NCBI GenBank assembly: GCA_960531495.1
Contig: OY482854.1
Location: forward strand, 7,662,259 to 7,726,258
From: Zeus faber
Lineage: Eukaryota; Chordata; Actinopteri; Zeiformes; Zeidae
Direction: 5' to 3'
Length of the DNA: 64,000 bases
In this document: positions 46,600-57,650 of the stretch, in pieces
Layout: each line of letters starts with the position of its first letter
Position numbering within the stretch: position 1 is the first letter of the stretch
The notes under the pieces: model-generated
Seen by the model: the letters and a program-made list of their open reading frames with translations, nothing else
What the model was told of the DNA's origin: nothing
Databases searched by the model: none
Position numbers and translations under genes: made by a program

Positions 46600-47240
46600 T
46601 CACCTCTACACCACCTCTCCCTTAATTGGCCATGAAGAGTGCATTTGTGTGTCTGTCTGTTTGCTTGAGTCTCCGTTTGGCCGCATGATCCTGAACTCTA
46701 TATGAGGGTGTTTAATCCTAAGTGGAGCCCCATAAATGAGATGGATGGGAAAAGGTCTGGGGAGAGGTACTGAGTTCGCTGAAGTGGGAGAACCAATGAA
46801 CGAACACATGAATGAATGGAGAATGAATGATGACCATAGAGGCAGGACAGGGCACAATGACCAAACAGAAGGGGTTGGAAATCTGAAAATCATGACAACT
46901 TTTATTTGTGTGCTTGTGCTAACTATTTTTGTGTGCGTGCGTGCGTGTGTGTGTGTGTGTGTGCGTGTGTGTACCACGGAAACAAAGGCTCAAGAGCTGA
47001 AAATAAGGAACGTCCGACTCTTTAATCTATGCTGCTTAATTGAGCTCACGGTTCATTAAAATTCAAACTTTTTGATGTTCTCAGTAGTCTGGGTCCAAAT
47101 CAGTTCTGTTGAGTTAAGGCTAAGAGAGCTAGCATTGTGTCTTGTACTTCATTATTTCACAATACGACAGAAGCACTTCGTTAGTGGTGATCTGGCACCG
47201 GAGGCTGCGCGTCCTATTCCACCGGTTCCAAGGATCAAGT
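46597..47240. other. No gene seen; short (GT)n inside
   Basis: Imperfect (GT)n with GC steps at 46931-46972. Nothing else is recognised. Confidence 0.5.
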
Positions 47241-47340
47241 ACGGTAGTGATGAGAAGTTCTCCTTCCAAAAATCCCAAGATTCGGCCCTTTACGACTGAC
47301 TCAAAAAAAGACTTTGTCCGTACAATTCGTTAGAACATTT
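47241..47340 (+). repeat. hAT-like short repeat fragment
   Basis: Starts GGTAGTGATGAGAAGTTC and continues AAGATTCGGCCCTTTACGA. The segment at 52366 has the same order (TAGTGATGAAAAGTTTGG, GATTCGGCTCTTTACGA). The head resembles fish hAT MITE termini. Confidence 0.4.
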
Positions 47341-48362
47341 AATGACTCCTTAGTTATTTCACAGATTTGTTCGCTATGAGGCTCAAAACGAGGTACAGAG
47401 CGAGCTGAACCATGAACAAAACACTTTAGACATAGGTCACGCAAATAGGGTCTGCTAAAACAAATGCATGTGAATGCCACAAACAAAAGCTGATTGTCTC
47501 GCATTTCATCTCATATTCAGCTTTCCATCGAAAATCTCAATGTTCAAAGTGAAAATAATTTTTTTTCTTCTGCTGTTGTTACCATGCTTTTGGAGGGCAG
47601 TGTAAACTAACAATGGTAATATGTTTATACCGCACTTTTACGAAAATCTTACTGTGGAGGTGTGCTCTGGCCCAGGTCCAGGGAATGAGAGAGAGAAGGC
47701 AGGTGGAGTGGCGGTTGACATGTTTTTATTAACTGTTCAAATAAAAGATGGCTCGTGGGCCAAAAGTAAAAAAATCTCACAGGCAAACACTGGTAAACAT
47801 GAAAAGAGTCCAGTAGATCGGAGCTAGGTGCGCTCCCGCCCTGATGTGTTGGGCTTGTTTTTCGAAGCGCTCGTGTCCCAAAAGCACACGTTTTTTCACT
47901 GCGGGGAAAAACACAACCTGAATTACTTTCTGGTCCTGTATCGGACAAATCACCGCTCTGTTGATTCACCCGATCTGCAGCAGCAGAGCGGCCCCAGGAT
48001 GGGAGCCTGCACCGCCTGTCTGCAGTGGTGGCTTGACCACGCCCCCTTTGCCCGCCACACTTACAAATCAGCAAAGCAAACCACAAAGCAGTCTACACAA
48101 ACTTGTATTTTCTATTATTCTTGCGTGTATTAGTACACTTTTACAGGTGGAAAATGATTGATCGCCAACTAAAGTTGCATGGTGTCAGCTCTAATTTACG
48201 CCTATATTACGCCTGTATTACAAGGCGATCTGTATCTGTATAAAGTACGTGGACTAGCACAAGAGCTTGTCAAAGGCAAGTGTAAAACAAGTATTGCAAT
48301 CAGAACAGAACGTGTTGTGATCAGATCTCAGCCAGATTCATCCAGACGTGTGGGCAAGGTAA

Positions 48363-48365
<3 letters not shown>
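47341..48365. other. No gene seen
   Basis: No supported gene. The minus-strand frame at 47649-48086 has no domain. Its strand carries AATAAAA near 47730, so an LTR or other repeat remains possible. Confidence 0.4.

Positions 48366-48412
<47 letters not shown>
48366..48412. repeat. (GA)n microsatellite
   Basis: About 23 GA units, about 55 bp from the 3' tail of the L2 copy. Confidence 0.97.
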
Positions 48413-48414
<2 letters not shown>

Positions 48415-48465
48415 TGTCCACCCATGAGCAAAGGCATCAGATTGTTCCATGGAACAAACACGATC

Positions 48466-50060
48466 CACTTTACATTACATTACATTTAGTCATTTAGCAG
48501 ACGCTTTTATCCAAAGCGACTTACAAGGGAGAATAACATTCAGCTACATTGCGACAGAGATTAGTGTAACAACAACATTTGTGTAACAATAAATACTGCA
48601 AGGTGGTGCTAAGTAATTGTAGGTTAGGACAGGAGGTACTCACTGAAGAGCTGGGTCTTCAGGTGCTTCTTAAAGACAGAGAGGGAGGTCCCCGCTCTGG
48701 TCATTTTTGGCAGCTCGTTCCACCAACGTGGAACTACAAATGAGAATAGCCTGGATTGCCGTGGCTGTATGGCCGGCAGAGCCAGGCGACGCTCATTTGA
48801 CGAGCGCAGCATCCGGGGGGCAACATGTGCTCTTACAAGAGCATTTAAGTAGGCGGGAGCATTCCCAGCAATCACTCTGTAGGCCAGCATAAGAGACTTG
48901 AACTTGATGCGGGCGGCTACAGGTAACCAGTGGAGCTCGATGAGCAGCGGAGTGACATGTGCCCTCTTTGGCTGGTTGAACACCAGTCGCGCCGTCGCAT
49001 TCTGTATCATCTGAAGTGGCTTCACCGCACAGGCCGACAAGCCTGTTAAGAGGGCGTTGCAGTAGTCGAGACAGGACATCACCAAGGTTTGTACCAGCAG
49101 TTGAGTGGCATATTGGGTCAGGTACGGCCTGACTTTTCGGATGTTGAGTAGTGCGAAGCGGCAGGACCGGGAGACGGCGGCAACATGGTCCGAGAATGTC
49201 AGTTGGTCATCAATAATGACACCAAGATTCCTTGCAGCCTTGGTAGGAACAAGAGATAGAGAGTCGATTTTAATATCAATGTTGTGATAAATACCTTGTT
49301 TGGCCGGGAAGACCAGCAGTTCCGTTTTCGCCAGATTTAGTTGAAGATGATAATCCTTCATCCATGTGGATATGTCAGCGAGACAATCCGAGATCCGCGT
49401 CGAGACAGTAGGGTCGTCGGGCGGGAAGGACAGATAGAGTTGAGTATCATCCGCATAGCAGTGATGTGAAAAGCCATGTGAGCGGATGATCGGGCCCAGT
49501 GAGGTGGTGTATATGGCAAAGAGGAGGGGTCCTAGCACCGAGCCTTGGGGCACCCCTGTGGTGAGGTTGTGAGGCACAGACAGCTGGCCTCGCCATGTCA
49601 CACTGAACGAGCGCCCAGTAAGGAAAGATTCGAACCAGGAAAGTGCACTGCCCGTTATGCCCATACTTGAGAGTATGGACAGGAGTATGCAATGATTGAC
49701 AGTGTCAAAAGCAGCTGATAAGTCTAGCAGAATGAGAACCGAGGATTTGGCAGCAGCTCTAGCAGTTTTTAAGGCCTCTGTCACAGACAACAGGGCTGTT
49801 TCGGTGGAGTGACCACTTTTGAAGCCAGATTGAAGTGTATCAAGAAGGTTGTTTCTTGACAGGTACTCTGTAACCTGTTTAGAGACCGCCCTCTCTAAGG
49901 TTTTGGAAAGGAATGGGAGGAGAGAGACCGGCCGATAGTTTTCTACTTGATTGGGATCGAGTGAGGGTTTTTTGAGCAGTGGTGCAACCCGAGCCGCTTT
50001 TAAAGCGGAAGGGAAAGTGCCGGACTTCCCATCACTCATTCTCATCGCCGGCTTGCTCCG
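48466..50060 (-). mobile_element. Young 5'-truncated L2-type LINE, copy 2
   Basis: Read on the minus strand it has an open RT frame, a 3' UTR with GTCGCTTTGGATAAAAGCG and CTGCTAAATGAC, and a (TAATG)n-type tail at about 48470-48487. The frame is intact and the 3' half nearly identical to 6208-6720, so both copies are recent. The 5' limit is near 50060, where LINE protein text (SGTFPSALK) starts. Confidence 0.9.
48624..50045 (-). CDS. L2 LINE reverse transcriptase (473 codons, N-truncated ORF2)
   Basis: RNA-dependent DNA polymerase part of an L2-type ORF2, which in a full element would follow an APE endonuclease and copy the LINE RNA at the nicked site. Visible blocks are ARVAPLLKKPSLDPN and NYRPVSLLPFLSKTLERA (about 18-53), QSGFKSGHSTETALL (72-86), LILLDLSAAFDTVNH with catalytic Asp (104-118), TGVPQGSVLGPLLF (163-176), YADD at 197-200, then the thumb and the C-terminal LHWLPVAARIKFK and WWNELPKMTR ends. 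There are no stops or frameshifts. The endonuclease is missing, so the ATG at 50045 is only the first Met in the surviving frame and the copy cannot mobilise itself. Confidence 0.88.
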   Translation of the reverse strand: MRMSDGKSGTFPSALKAARVAPLLKKPSLDPNQVENYRPVSLLPFLSKTLERAVSKQVTEYLSRNNLLDTLQSGFKSGHSTETALLSVTEALKTARAAAKSSVLILLDLSAAFDTVNHCILLSILSSMGITGSALSWFESFLTGRSFSVTWRGQLSVPHNLTTGVPQGSVLGPLLFAIYTTSLGPIIRSHGFSHHCYADDTQLYLSFPPDDPTVSTRISDCLADISTWMKDYHLQLNLAKTELLVFPAKQGIYHNIDIKIDSLSLVPTKAARNLGVIIDDQLTFSDHVAAVSRSCRFALLNIRKVRPYLTQYATQLLVQTLVMSCLDYCNALLTGLSACAVKPLQMIQNATARLVFNQPKRAHVTPLLIELHWLPVAARIKFKSLMLAYRVIAGNAPAYLNALVRAHVAPRMLRSSNERRLALPAIQPRQSRLFSFVVPRWWNELPKMTRAGTSLSVFKKHLKTQLFSEYLLS

Positions 50061-50890
50061 TCTACAGACCGAAGCCGCGTTGCAAAAACGTTGCCTCCCG
50101 CCAGGTACTTATCTATCTTGCGGCGCGTCCTTTGTTTATCACCGTTTTCTCCTTTGACCCTACACCAGTTGCAGCAGTTTAGGTATTAGATCCAATCGCG
50201 AGAGTTGGTATTGAAATGACAGTTGTAAACACAAGGTCAGCTGATGATTATCCGGACAGATGAGCCAGCTACAGGTTTTTTAACATTGTCTCAAAATTGC
50301 TGTAATATTGGGATGGTGATTGGAGATTGTTACAAAATGATTGCTGTTATTAAAAAAAAATTGCGATCATGCGATTATTTAATAACTGTGAATGCTTGAG
50401 TCTCAATTGTGACCGTCTCAAATTTACATCTCAGTACAACCGACTTTGGGTGTGTGCATTGTCACATTTTCGTACTCTGAATCACTATTCTAGTATTAAA
50501 TTGTGCACTTCAAACTTTGTTTGTCATGAATTATTATTTGTCAATGGTATATTTTCAAAAGAATGCTGGAATGCCAGGGGTGTCACCATTCTGATAATAG
50601 TTAATTTTTAGGTTTATTTTTATGATTTATTGTTGATTTTTAGGTTTATTGAATATTGCCATTTTTTTCCTATTCATTGCAGTATTATTTAATTGTTTAT
50701 CATTCATTTTAGGATTGTTGTATTGTTTATTTTTTATTTATTATACACTGCCAATTTTTCAAATTTCTAGTAAATGTTTTAGTTTATAAATCCATCTATC
50801 TATTTATCTATTAAAAGGAGTACTCCACAAATTATTTGAGAAAATTAGACCATCAGTGATAAGACTGCATAAGAGGGTAATTGTTCGAAA
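50061..50890. other. No gene seen; AT-rich
   Basis: The part at 50270-50390 has TTGCGATCATGCGATTATTTAAT-like text (positions 50360-50382), reminiscent of AATCGCGATT-type fish DNA-transposon ends. Otherwise AT-rich with nothing recognised. Confidence 0.4.
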
Positions 50891-50892
50891 AG

Positions 50893-51310
50893 CTTAACAC
50901 GGTGGCACAGTGCATTGCACTGTTGCCTCACAGCAAGAAGGTCCTGGGTCGATTCCCGCCCGTGGTGCTGTTGGCATCGTGCTCCGGGCAGGTTATCTCC
51001 CAAATAGGAGCCTTTCTGTGTGGAGTTTGCATGTTCTCCCAGTGCTCACATGGGGTTTCCTCCACCTAACGTCAGTAAGGACCCCCACCAAAAACATGCA
51101 CATATCATCGTCTGACCAGCAATGGACACCTGCACCAGGTCCCCGGGTGCGTCCACGAATGCTGCTGGCTGCGCCCCCGGAGGAAGGACAAGCCAAGGAT
51201 GGGTTACATGCAGAGGCCTCATTTCACCGGCCATCATCCAGAGCGTGTGTGTGCGTGCATGTGTTGTAGTGTGGTGTGCTGTGTGACAATTAAAGATTAT
51301 TTTATTTCTA
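50893..51310 (+). mobile_element. tRNA-headed SINE-like repeat, copy 1
   Basis: The left part looks like a degenerate tRNA gene: an A-box-like GGTGGCACAGTGCATTGCAC (50901-50920) and a B-box-like GGGTCGATTCC (50946-50956), one base off the RNA polymerase III consensus GGTTCGANTCC. The body has TTTCTGTGTGGAGTTTGCAT and AACATGCACA text and ends in GTGTGACAATTAAAGATTA, a LINE-like tail. The second copy at 63765-64000 matches the body on the minus strand. Confidence 0.6.
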
Positions 51311-52365
51311 GCAGAGGAGCTGGATCATTTGTCCAAAATGTCAATCATAGAAAAATCCAAAGCTACTCATCATATATTGAAAGGGGAAAGCAAAAATTGT
51401 ATATATTTAAAAATAATAACGACTGAGGCTGAATATGTGAAATTGGTTATTCATTATCTTTATTCAAACAAATTGCAGGTAAGCCCTGCCATAATCTCTA
51501 TATTTGTCTATGTCGACATGCCTCTCTCATAGAATGGAATATGAAAACAAATCTTTCTAGAAGCTCGCTTGGTAAGTCTCTTTTGTGTTAGATTTTGTGT
51601 TAGATTATTTTTCCCACTTCCTCCTGTTCACTGCCCCGGAGAGGAAAACACGCCATCGCCCTGAGCTCATTTTTTTGTCTGAATACCTTAGATCGTCAAC
51701 GGCGAGGCCAAACAGGCAGGTTAGCTCACGAGGGGGTAGATGGATTTCCCTCTGCTGGACTTTCTCCCATTTCACTCTCTCACAGTGTGTTAGATATATG
51801 ATATAGTATATTAGCATATATAGTATGTCAGTATTATATTTAGAGTTCATCACCTGATTAACTCACTGGTCGACCAAACCAGCTTGGTTGGTAAGTGTGG
51901 AATGGCAGCTGCAGAAATCCTACACATGCAGAGACGGATTGTTCAGGGGGATGGACAGAAGAAAGAGAATGAAAAGGAGAGATGGAGGTTATGAAGACAT
52001 ATTTGGAGAGGAAGCAAATAACTGAGGTTATGGAGTAAAGGACAGCTGAGTCATTGATGCAAGCTTCCCTCCCCCTATTCCTCTAGGGTAAGAGGGAGGG
52101 AAGAGAGAGATGAATAAGTAAATTAGTGAGTAAAGTTCATTTTTTTTTTATAGCAACTCTCAAGAAGCAGTCACAACGTGTTTCACAATAAAAAAAAAAG
52201 TAGTCACACAAAATACAGTTACAGACACAATACAAAGACAGAAATTTGGCAAAGGCCAGCTTTAACTGATGGGTCTTTAACTGCTAAAGATATCCAGCTG
52301 TCTTAAGGCTAAAGGGAGGGACTTCCAGACTGAAGGGCACTGCAACCGTTTTCAAAGGTTCCCGG
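51311..52365. other. No gene seen
   Basis: No supported gene. Poly(T) at about 52138-52150 and poly(A) at about 52190-52200 flank a short stretch. Purine-rich at 51940-52120. Confidence 0.5.
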
Positions 52366-52500
52366 TAGTGATGAAAAGTTTGGTTGTTTTTGGAGATTCG
52401 GCTCTTTACGAGTGATAGTAAAAAGATACGTACATTGTTTTCCCGACTCTTCGTTTGCTTGATTCAGCATGTGTAACGAGCGTCAGAAGAGTCAGTTTGG
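52366..52500 (+). repeat. hAT-like short repeat fragment
   Basis: TAGTGATGAAAAGTTTGG, then GATTCGGCTCTTTACGAG, then GACTCTTCG. Same family as 47241-47340 and 19540-19630 (minus). Termini beyond the head are not resolved. Confidence 0.4.
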
Positions 52501-52736
52501 CTCTGAGTTGTGAATGAAATGAATATAGTCCAGACTAGGGGAAATTAAAGCATAAATTTAGATAAATACTATAGATGGAGCGCAGAGCCTTCCCTCCGCA
52601 CGCACTTCGCTCAAGTGTCCGAACTGAAGTGTCAAGAGAGATAGGTGTGTCAGGGGTGTCAAAAGTCTGTGAATGCCCCAGCCTCCAGGCATACGCTATC
52701 GGTGTGTATAATGTGCCCCTCAGCGGGCGTGCGTAT

Positions 52737-52740
52737 GTCG

Positions 52741-52768
<28 letters not shown>
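52737..52768. repeat. (GT)n microsatellite
   Basis: About 15 GT units. Confidence 0.95.
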
Positions 52769-52771
<3 letters not shown>

Positions 52772-52839
52772 AGACTGCGTTCCACTATGAACCATGCAAT
52801 TTTAATCTGTCCAATAAAGCGGCTCCCCAGTGCAGTGGA

Positions 52840-53080
52840 GGATCGCTTACAGGGCTGTAAAAGTTTGATGCGGCACTTGTCAGGTTAGATTTAGCGTCCC
52901 GCTCTCCGTAAATCGGTCGCCGCGCAGCCCGAGCGCAGAGCGCATCTCAGTCCTGATTTATTTATCGGCATCTCGTGGGCGGGGCGGGGCGGCACGGCCT
53001 GTCTCCGCTTTTTCCATTGAAGCAGTGGATAGCGCCGCGTTTACAACGCGTCAAGGGAGACTTACCTTGGGAGACTTGAT
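52840..53080. promoter_or_regulatory. CpG-rich segment with clustered GC boxes
   Basis: This is a local CpG-rich island in an AT-rich neighbourhood. GGGCGGGGCGGGGCGG at 52977-52992 contains overlapping Sp1-type GC boxes, and several GCGC words lie at 52918-52942 and 53033-53049. It could be an unannotated promoter or distal enhancer. No adjacent exon is identified and no TATA or initiator was singled out. Confidence 0.35.
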
Positions 53081-53488
53081 AGAAAGTAAAAAATTCCTCT
53101 AAGATTACTTTATTTCTGGGACGTTCCACCTTTTTGTGTCAATTTGCCACTACTTTCTTTATAACTTTCATATAATTTTGTTTTTGTGGTTGAAAAATGT
53201 AAGGGATAACGTACGAATATAAAATAACCCCCGATAGGGTGACTGGTTGTAAAGGCGGTTATTATGCGATATTGACCGGCTGGCTGGTCTCGCTTATTAT
53301 ATGACTGATATGAATACATTCAGACAGAATATTGCTTTGAAATTATTTTACAACTATTTGGGCTAGTTGAAGGCCTTCCTCTGATAAATAATAGTCCACA
53401 GGAACTTAGCTAACAATGAAACAATATAGCAAACTATTCGCCAGACCATCCAATCCAAAAAAAAGCACTACATATGAAGAACATATTC
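53081..53488. other. No gene seen
   Basis: AT-rich stretch with nothing recognised. Confidence 0.5.
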
Positions 53489-53786
53489 TGGCAGTTTCGC
53501 CTACCACATGCCATCCAAGTGGCGTTTTTCAGGGACCTACGGCACAGAGACACAGATGACGGGTTCTCAGACACACACTTTATTGAAAAGAGTGGGCTAG
53601 ATGGGATAATCCCAGGAGCAGATTGACACATGCCATGACGAGGGCTCCTAGCTTAAGTGTGTGTGGGGATTGGGGACTTATTTGTTGCTCGTTAAACTAA
53701 CCAGCAAGCAACAGGTATGCAGCCACTCTGATCCTGGGCCCCAATTACCGAGACCCAGGACAGGTGTGGCTGCTCAAACCACACCA
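53489..53786 (-). repeat. LTR-like repeat, copy 2
   Basis: Second copy of the 36821-37105 family: minus-strand start TGGTGTGGTTTGAGC, end ...CTGCCA. The minus strand also carries AATAAA (TTCAATAAAGTGTGTG, near 53566-53581), a plausible LTR polyadenylation signal. No flanking duplication was recognised. Confidence 0.55.
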
Positions 53787-55360
53787 TCCCCACACCACGC
53801 ATATTTACTGTTATTAATGTTAAACTGTACATTTAAATGAATCCTGAAATGAGTTATGCCTGAATGGGACATTAGGGATTTTAATATCAATGTTCACATT
53901 CATCTCATGTGTTCCATTGTAGTGTCCATGTAGTGTCACAAGATGGGCCCACTAGCTGGTGTTAGCAAGAGCATGTAGGACGTGTTCAAGTTCAAGTTGA
54001 AGAGATTATTTGTCACATAGGTACGTGATATCAGGGCAACAGTCATTATTAACAGATAAGTGCTCATTATTCAAAAATAACTCAACTATAACTAACCACT
54101 ATTGACCAGTCAGAATGGAGTTTTCCACAGTCATGTAATAATAACTTTTAAATCCAATTAGTCTTGGAATTGGCTTCAACAAGGCCAAATGAGACCTTGA
54201 ACGTAAGAATGCTAACCCTTACCCGGACACTGTTCATTTTTAATGCTGCAAATTAGAATATAGGACTTCTGCCTCAGGAATTTTGACACGTGCCTTTCAA
54301 AAACTTGAAAAGCTATTGTGCAGCCTTTGTCCAATGGACAGGAGTCGATGTTTAGACAATCCATATGGGAACTGCCGTCAAAGGAACAGAGAACAGTGTC
54401 GTCTGGTGACCTGAGGGACGGCTGGACTTCTATCGAACTTTACTTTAAACTACATAGCAGCTCCCAGAACCGGCCTTGTTACGTCAGGATCATCTGACAT
54501 CTGCTCCCTTGACGGGACTTGAAAGTGTGAGGATAAAAGCCCTCTTCACCTCCGTTTAGCATCCTTTCATTTTCATCCTCCTCCACCTGTTTCTGGTTGT
54601 TGTTGCCATGTGGACCATGGCCTGACTGATGGTCACGTGAGACCACGACTATGCGTTGAAATGGGAACTTCTTTCTAGATGCAAGTAAAGACGTTGCAAG
54701 GGGCTCTGGGTAAAATGTAGGGCCAGCATGCTTGCCACGCAAACCTTGAAAACCTAACAGTGTTTCTATAACATGTATACTAAACGCTGTATATTTCAGT
54801 TATACTAGATAAGTACTGTATAAATACTACCAAATTGCACTGAAAACTTTACATTTACATGTTTATATGGGTATTTTTTATTTAATTATTATTTAAATGT
54901 AAATATCATAAAATATTGTAATTTATAAAAATGTAATAGTTGAATATATTTAAAATATATAAAAAATGTCATTCTATATAGTAAATGCTTTTCTCTCGGT
55001 TCAAGATAAAATAACGGTTCCCAAAAGCAGGGAATTAAATCCACGACGCATGTAGTTCTGGTGTAAAAAGTATGTACAGTTATGTACATGCTCCTCTTTA
55101 TGCTCTTTTTCAGTGTTGGTGGTGGACCATCAATCAGAAGAAGTCATACTTTGGGGGAAATAAAGTGACCGATTTGGAAAAAAAACAAAAATATAGTGCT
55201 ATAGATTTTAAATGGAATTCTAGGACTAGTGTAGTCCACCCGGCAGTCCATGTTCTTTTACCATGTTGACATCAACTAAGAGGAGATGGGTAACTAGAAT
55301 TGAAAGAAAAATCGGACTGAATTGAGAATAATTAAACTGATAGAAATGCTCAACAATAGT
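53787..55360. other. No gene seen; one short dispersed-repeat head
   Basis: The part at 53985-54025 (TTCAAGTTCAAGTTGAAGAG, TTTGTCACATA) resembles the head of the repeat at 24079. The part at 54780-55000 is AT-rich. Nothing else is recognised. Confidence 0.4.
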
Positions 55361-55545
55361 GGTTGTGATTTGCCTATCTCTCCAAGTGCCAAAACTGATA
55401 CAAGTACATACACCACACAATAGGCCTAGGATTTGCGGGACAAGTGGGGTGCGAGCTATGTGGGTAGGGATGTGTCGGGCGGCTGCGACCTTGCCTGTCA
55501 CGCTTCTGCCCTGACGTGCTTGTTGTCAGTCCTGAAAAACAGCAC
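55361..55545 (+). repeat. G-rich/poly(A) repeat, copy 3 fragment
   Basis: Matches 12343-12533 in the same orientation, with shared words TGCCTATCTCTCC (GCCTATCTCTCC in copy 1), CATACACCACACAATAG and CTTGCCTGTCAC. It lacks both the 3' poly(A) part and the (CA)n part. Confidence 0.78.
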
Positions 55546-55555
55546 AGGTTAAAAT

Positions 55556-55572
55556 AAATAAATAAATAAATG
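55556..55572. repeat. (AAAT)n short microsatellite
   Basis: About four AAAT units directly after the copy 3 fragment. Confidence 0.85.
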
Positions 55573-55754
55573 CTCAACAATAAAAAAAATCCTAAAACTG
55601 AACTAAAACCAAATTGAACACATAATGAAATCTCAACTTAGTATAGAAAGTAAAACAGTTCAATAACTTTGGTACAATCTCTAGAAATACCATAACAATA
55701 GCAAAGCAAACAAAGAGGCTACAGGAGCACAAGAAGTTTCAAGGTACCTTTATA

Positions 55755-56694
55755 CACCGATCAGCCACAACATTAAAACCACCACTAATATTTTGTGACC
55801 GTCGAGGCATAGACTCCAAAAGACTTCTGAAGGTGTCCTGTGGTATCTGACACAAAGACCTTAGCAGCAGCTCCTTTAAATTGTGTAAGTTGCGAGGTAA
55901 AGCCCCCATGGATCGGGTTGTTCAAGCAGATCCCAGAGATGCTAGATACTCTGGCCGCTCTGCCACTACGCAGCGCCATACACAGCAAGCTGCGATGCAC
56001 TGTGTCTTCTGACACCTTTCTTTCATGGCCAGCATTAACTTTTTCAACAATTTGTGCTTATTACGTGGTGGTGGTGTGATTTAAGCAGCCACACCTGTCT
56101 TGGGTCTAGTTATTTTGGCGCAGGATCAGGGGTGGCTGTCCAACTCTAGATTATCAGAGTTGTCAACTACCCGGTTTGTCCTTCACCATCATTGCCTGTG
56201 TCTCTGTGTTGGGGACCCTCAGGAGCCCGACCACCCCACCAAGCAGCCCCGCAATAGCCAAGCCTGGCTACATCTCCACCAGCCAGCACAGCAGCCCGAG
56301 GCCCCACGCTCCGGAATGGAGGAGGTTGTCTGTTTCATCGCCCACGTTGACCTTGCTCTTCTGGGATTCCAGGTCTCCTGAAAAAAGGGACTGGGTTTGT
56401 TATTTGGACACTTTTGTTTGTGACTTTTGTTTATTTAAGGTATGGGAACCCTGTTTCAGAGTCCAGATGCAGATGCTGTGACCCAGTTGTCTAGCCATTA
56501 CAATTTGGCCCTTGTTAAAGTCGCTCAGATCCTTCCACTTGCCCATTTTTCCTGCTTCCAACACATCAACTTCAAGAAACAACTGTTCACTTACTACCTA
56601 ATATATCCTTCCCCTTGACAGATGCCATTGGAACGGGTTGATCAATGTTATCCACTTCAAATGTCAGTGGTTTTAATGTTGTGGCTGATCGGTG
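55755..56694 (-). mobile_element. DD36E Tc1/mariner derivative, copy B, perfect TIRs
   Basis: Left end CACCGATCAGCCACAACATT... (55755-55782) and right end (56667-56694) are exact 28-bp inverted repeats, each next to TA (55753-55754 and 56695-56696). The inside keeps short pieces of the transposase gene from both ends, joined by about 400 bp of unrelated filler (56058-56466). It cannot make transposase, but its ends look usable. Confidence 0.88.
56058..56466 (+). repeat. Foreign filler within copy B, LTR-like at its start
   Basis: The segment begins TGGTGTGATTTAAGCAGCCA at 56072, which matches the minus-strand start of the LTR-like repeat at 53489-53786 (TGGTGTGGTTTGAGCAGCCA), and shares CACACCTGTC and AGGATCAG(A/G)GTGGCTG words for about 90 bp. 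Later text (GACTTTTGTTTATTTAAGG) is not matched. It replaces about 190 bp of element. Confidence 0.5.
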
Positions 56695-56979
56695 TATGTC
56701 TGTATTCATCTATTCTTGGTCACCAACGCTTGAGCTAAGGCTCTGAAAGTTTGTTTGCAGGAATTATGTAAGTCGGAATGGGGCTTTCAAAAGAGGACGA
56801 CAAACGTGAGACGACCATCAATCCATGATTGTTTCCGCCGCTTCCAGCTCCTTCCTTCCAGAGAGTGGGCAGTAAAGCGGTGTTTATCCGCCATGTCATC
56901 TCTGCAGGTACACAACGTACAACACAAGTTGGTTTTTCTGTTGAATGTTAAGTGGCCCTCTTCACTTCCTGCTGTCGTT

Positions 56980-57650
56980 CTACTTTCTTTTTTGTCCTAT
57001 TGATTTCTTTCTGTCTCGTTCAGTTCCTTCTTCCATCCTACTTAGGACATCATTATGGCTTTCTTTTTGTAATTCCTGTAAGCCTTTTATAATTGGTTCC
57101 GTTCCTTTCTTTTCCAACTTTTGGAATACATCTTGTTTTCCTTTCTTTCACGCCTCTCTTCTTTTATATGTCCATTTGCTTTACTTATATTACTTTTATG
57201 TTGACTATTACGCTTATTTTGCTATTTTGCTTTCATCTTTCCTTTTTAATTTATTTCATTCTTTCCCGTCATTCTTTCGCACACCCTTTTTCTTTCAACA
57301 CAACAACCTCTATCTTTACCTCCTTTTTTCACATTTGCTCCCTCTTTCATTTCATTCTATGTTTGTATTTACCTCCCCTTTCTTTTCACTCTCTTTCTTC
57401 CTATTATACTTCTGTTCCCTTTTCTTAATGTTCATCCTTTCCTCTATCCTTCTCTTTGTCTTTCATACTTACTTCCTCCTTCTTTTATCATTTGGATTTA
57501 CTACTTTTGTAGATACTCAACTTTCTTTATCTTTCTTTCTTTCCACTTTTGGATTTACCTTGTCTTTACCTTCCTTTCTTTGCTACTTTTGTAGGCACTT
57601 TCTCATTCAGTCTTTTCAGAAATCCTTTCTGAAAACCATTTTTGATGCAC
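56980..57650. repeat. Long pyrimidine-rich tract
   Basis: About 670 bp with strong C/T bias on the plus strand, TTCC/TTTC/CTTT words and several overlapping open frames, the longest 252 codons rich in Phe, Leu and Ser. The open frames follow from the lack of purines (few TAA, TAG, TGA). No domain is visible. Confidence 0.75.

Noticed and set aside
47649-48086. 145-codon minus-strand frame
   Set aside because: No domain; the polyadenylation word on the same strand hints at an LTR or other repeat rather than a gene.
50893-50965. Functional tRNA gene
   Set aside because: A and B boxes are degenerate and the body continues as a SINE-like repeat. No clear acceptor stem or anticodon arm.
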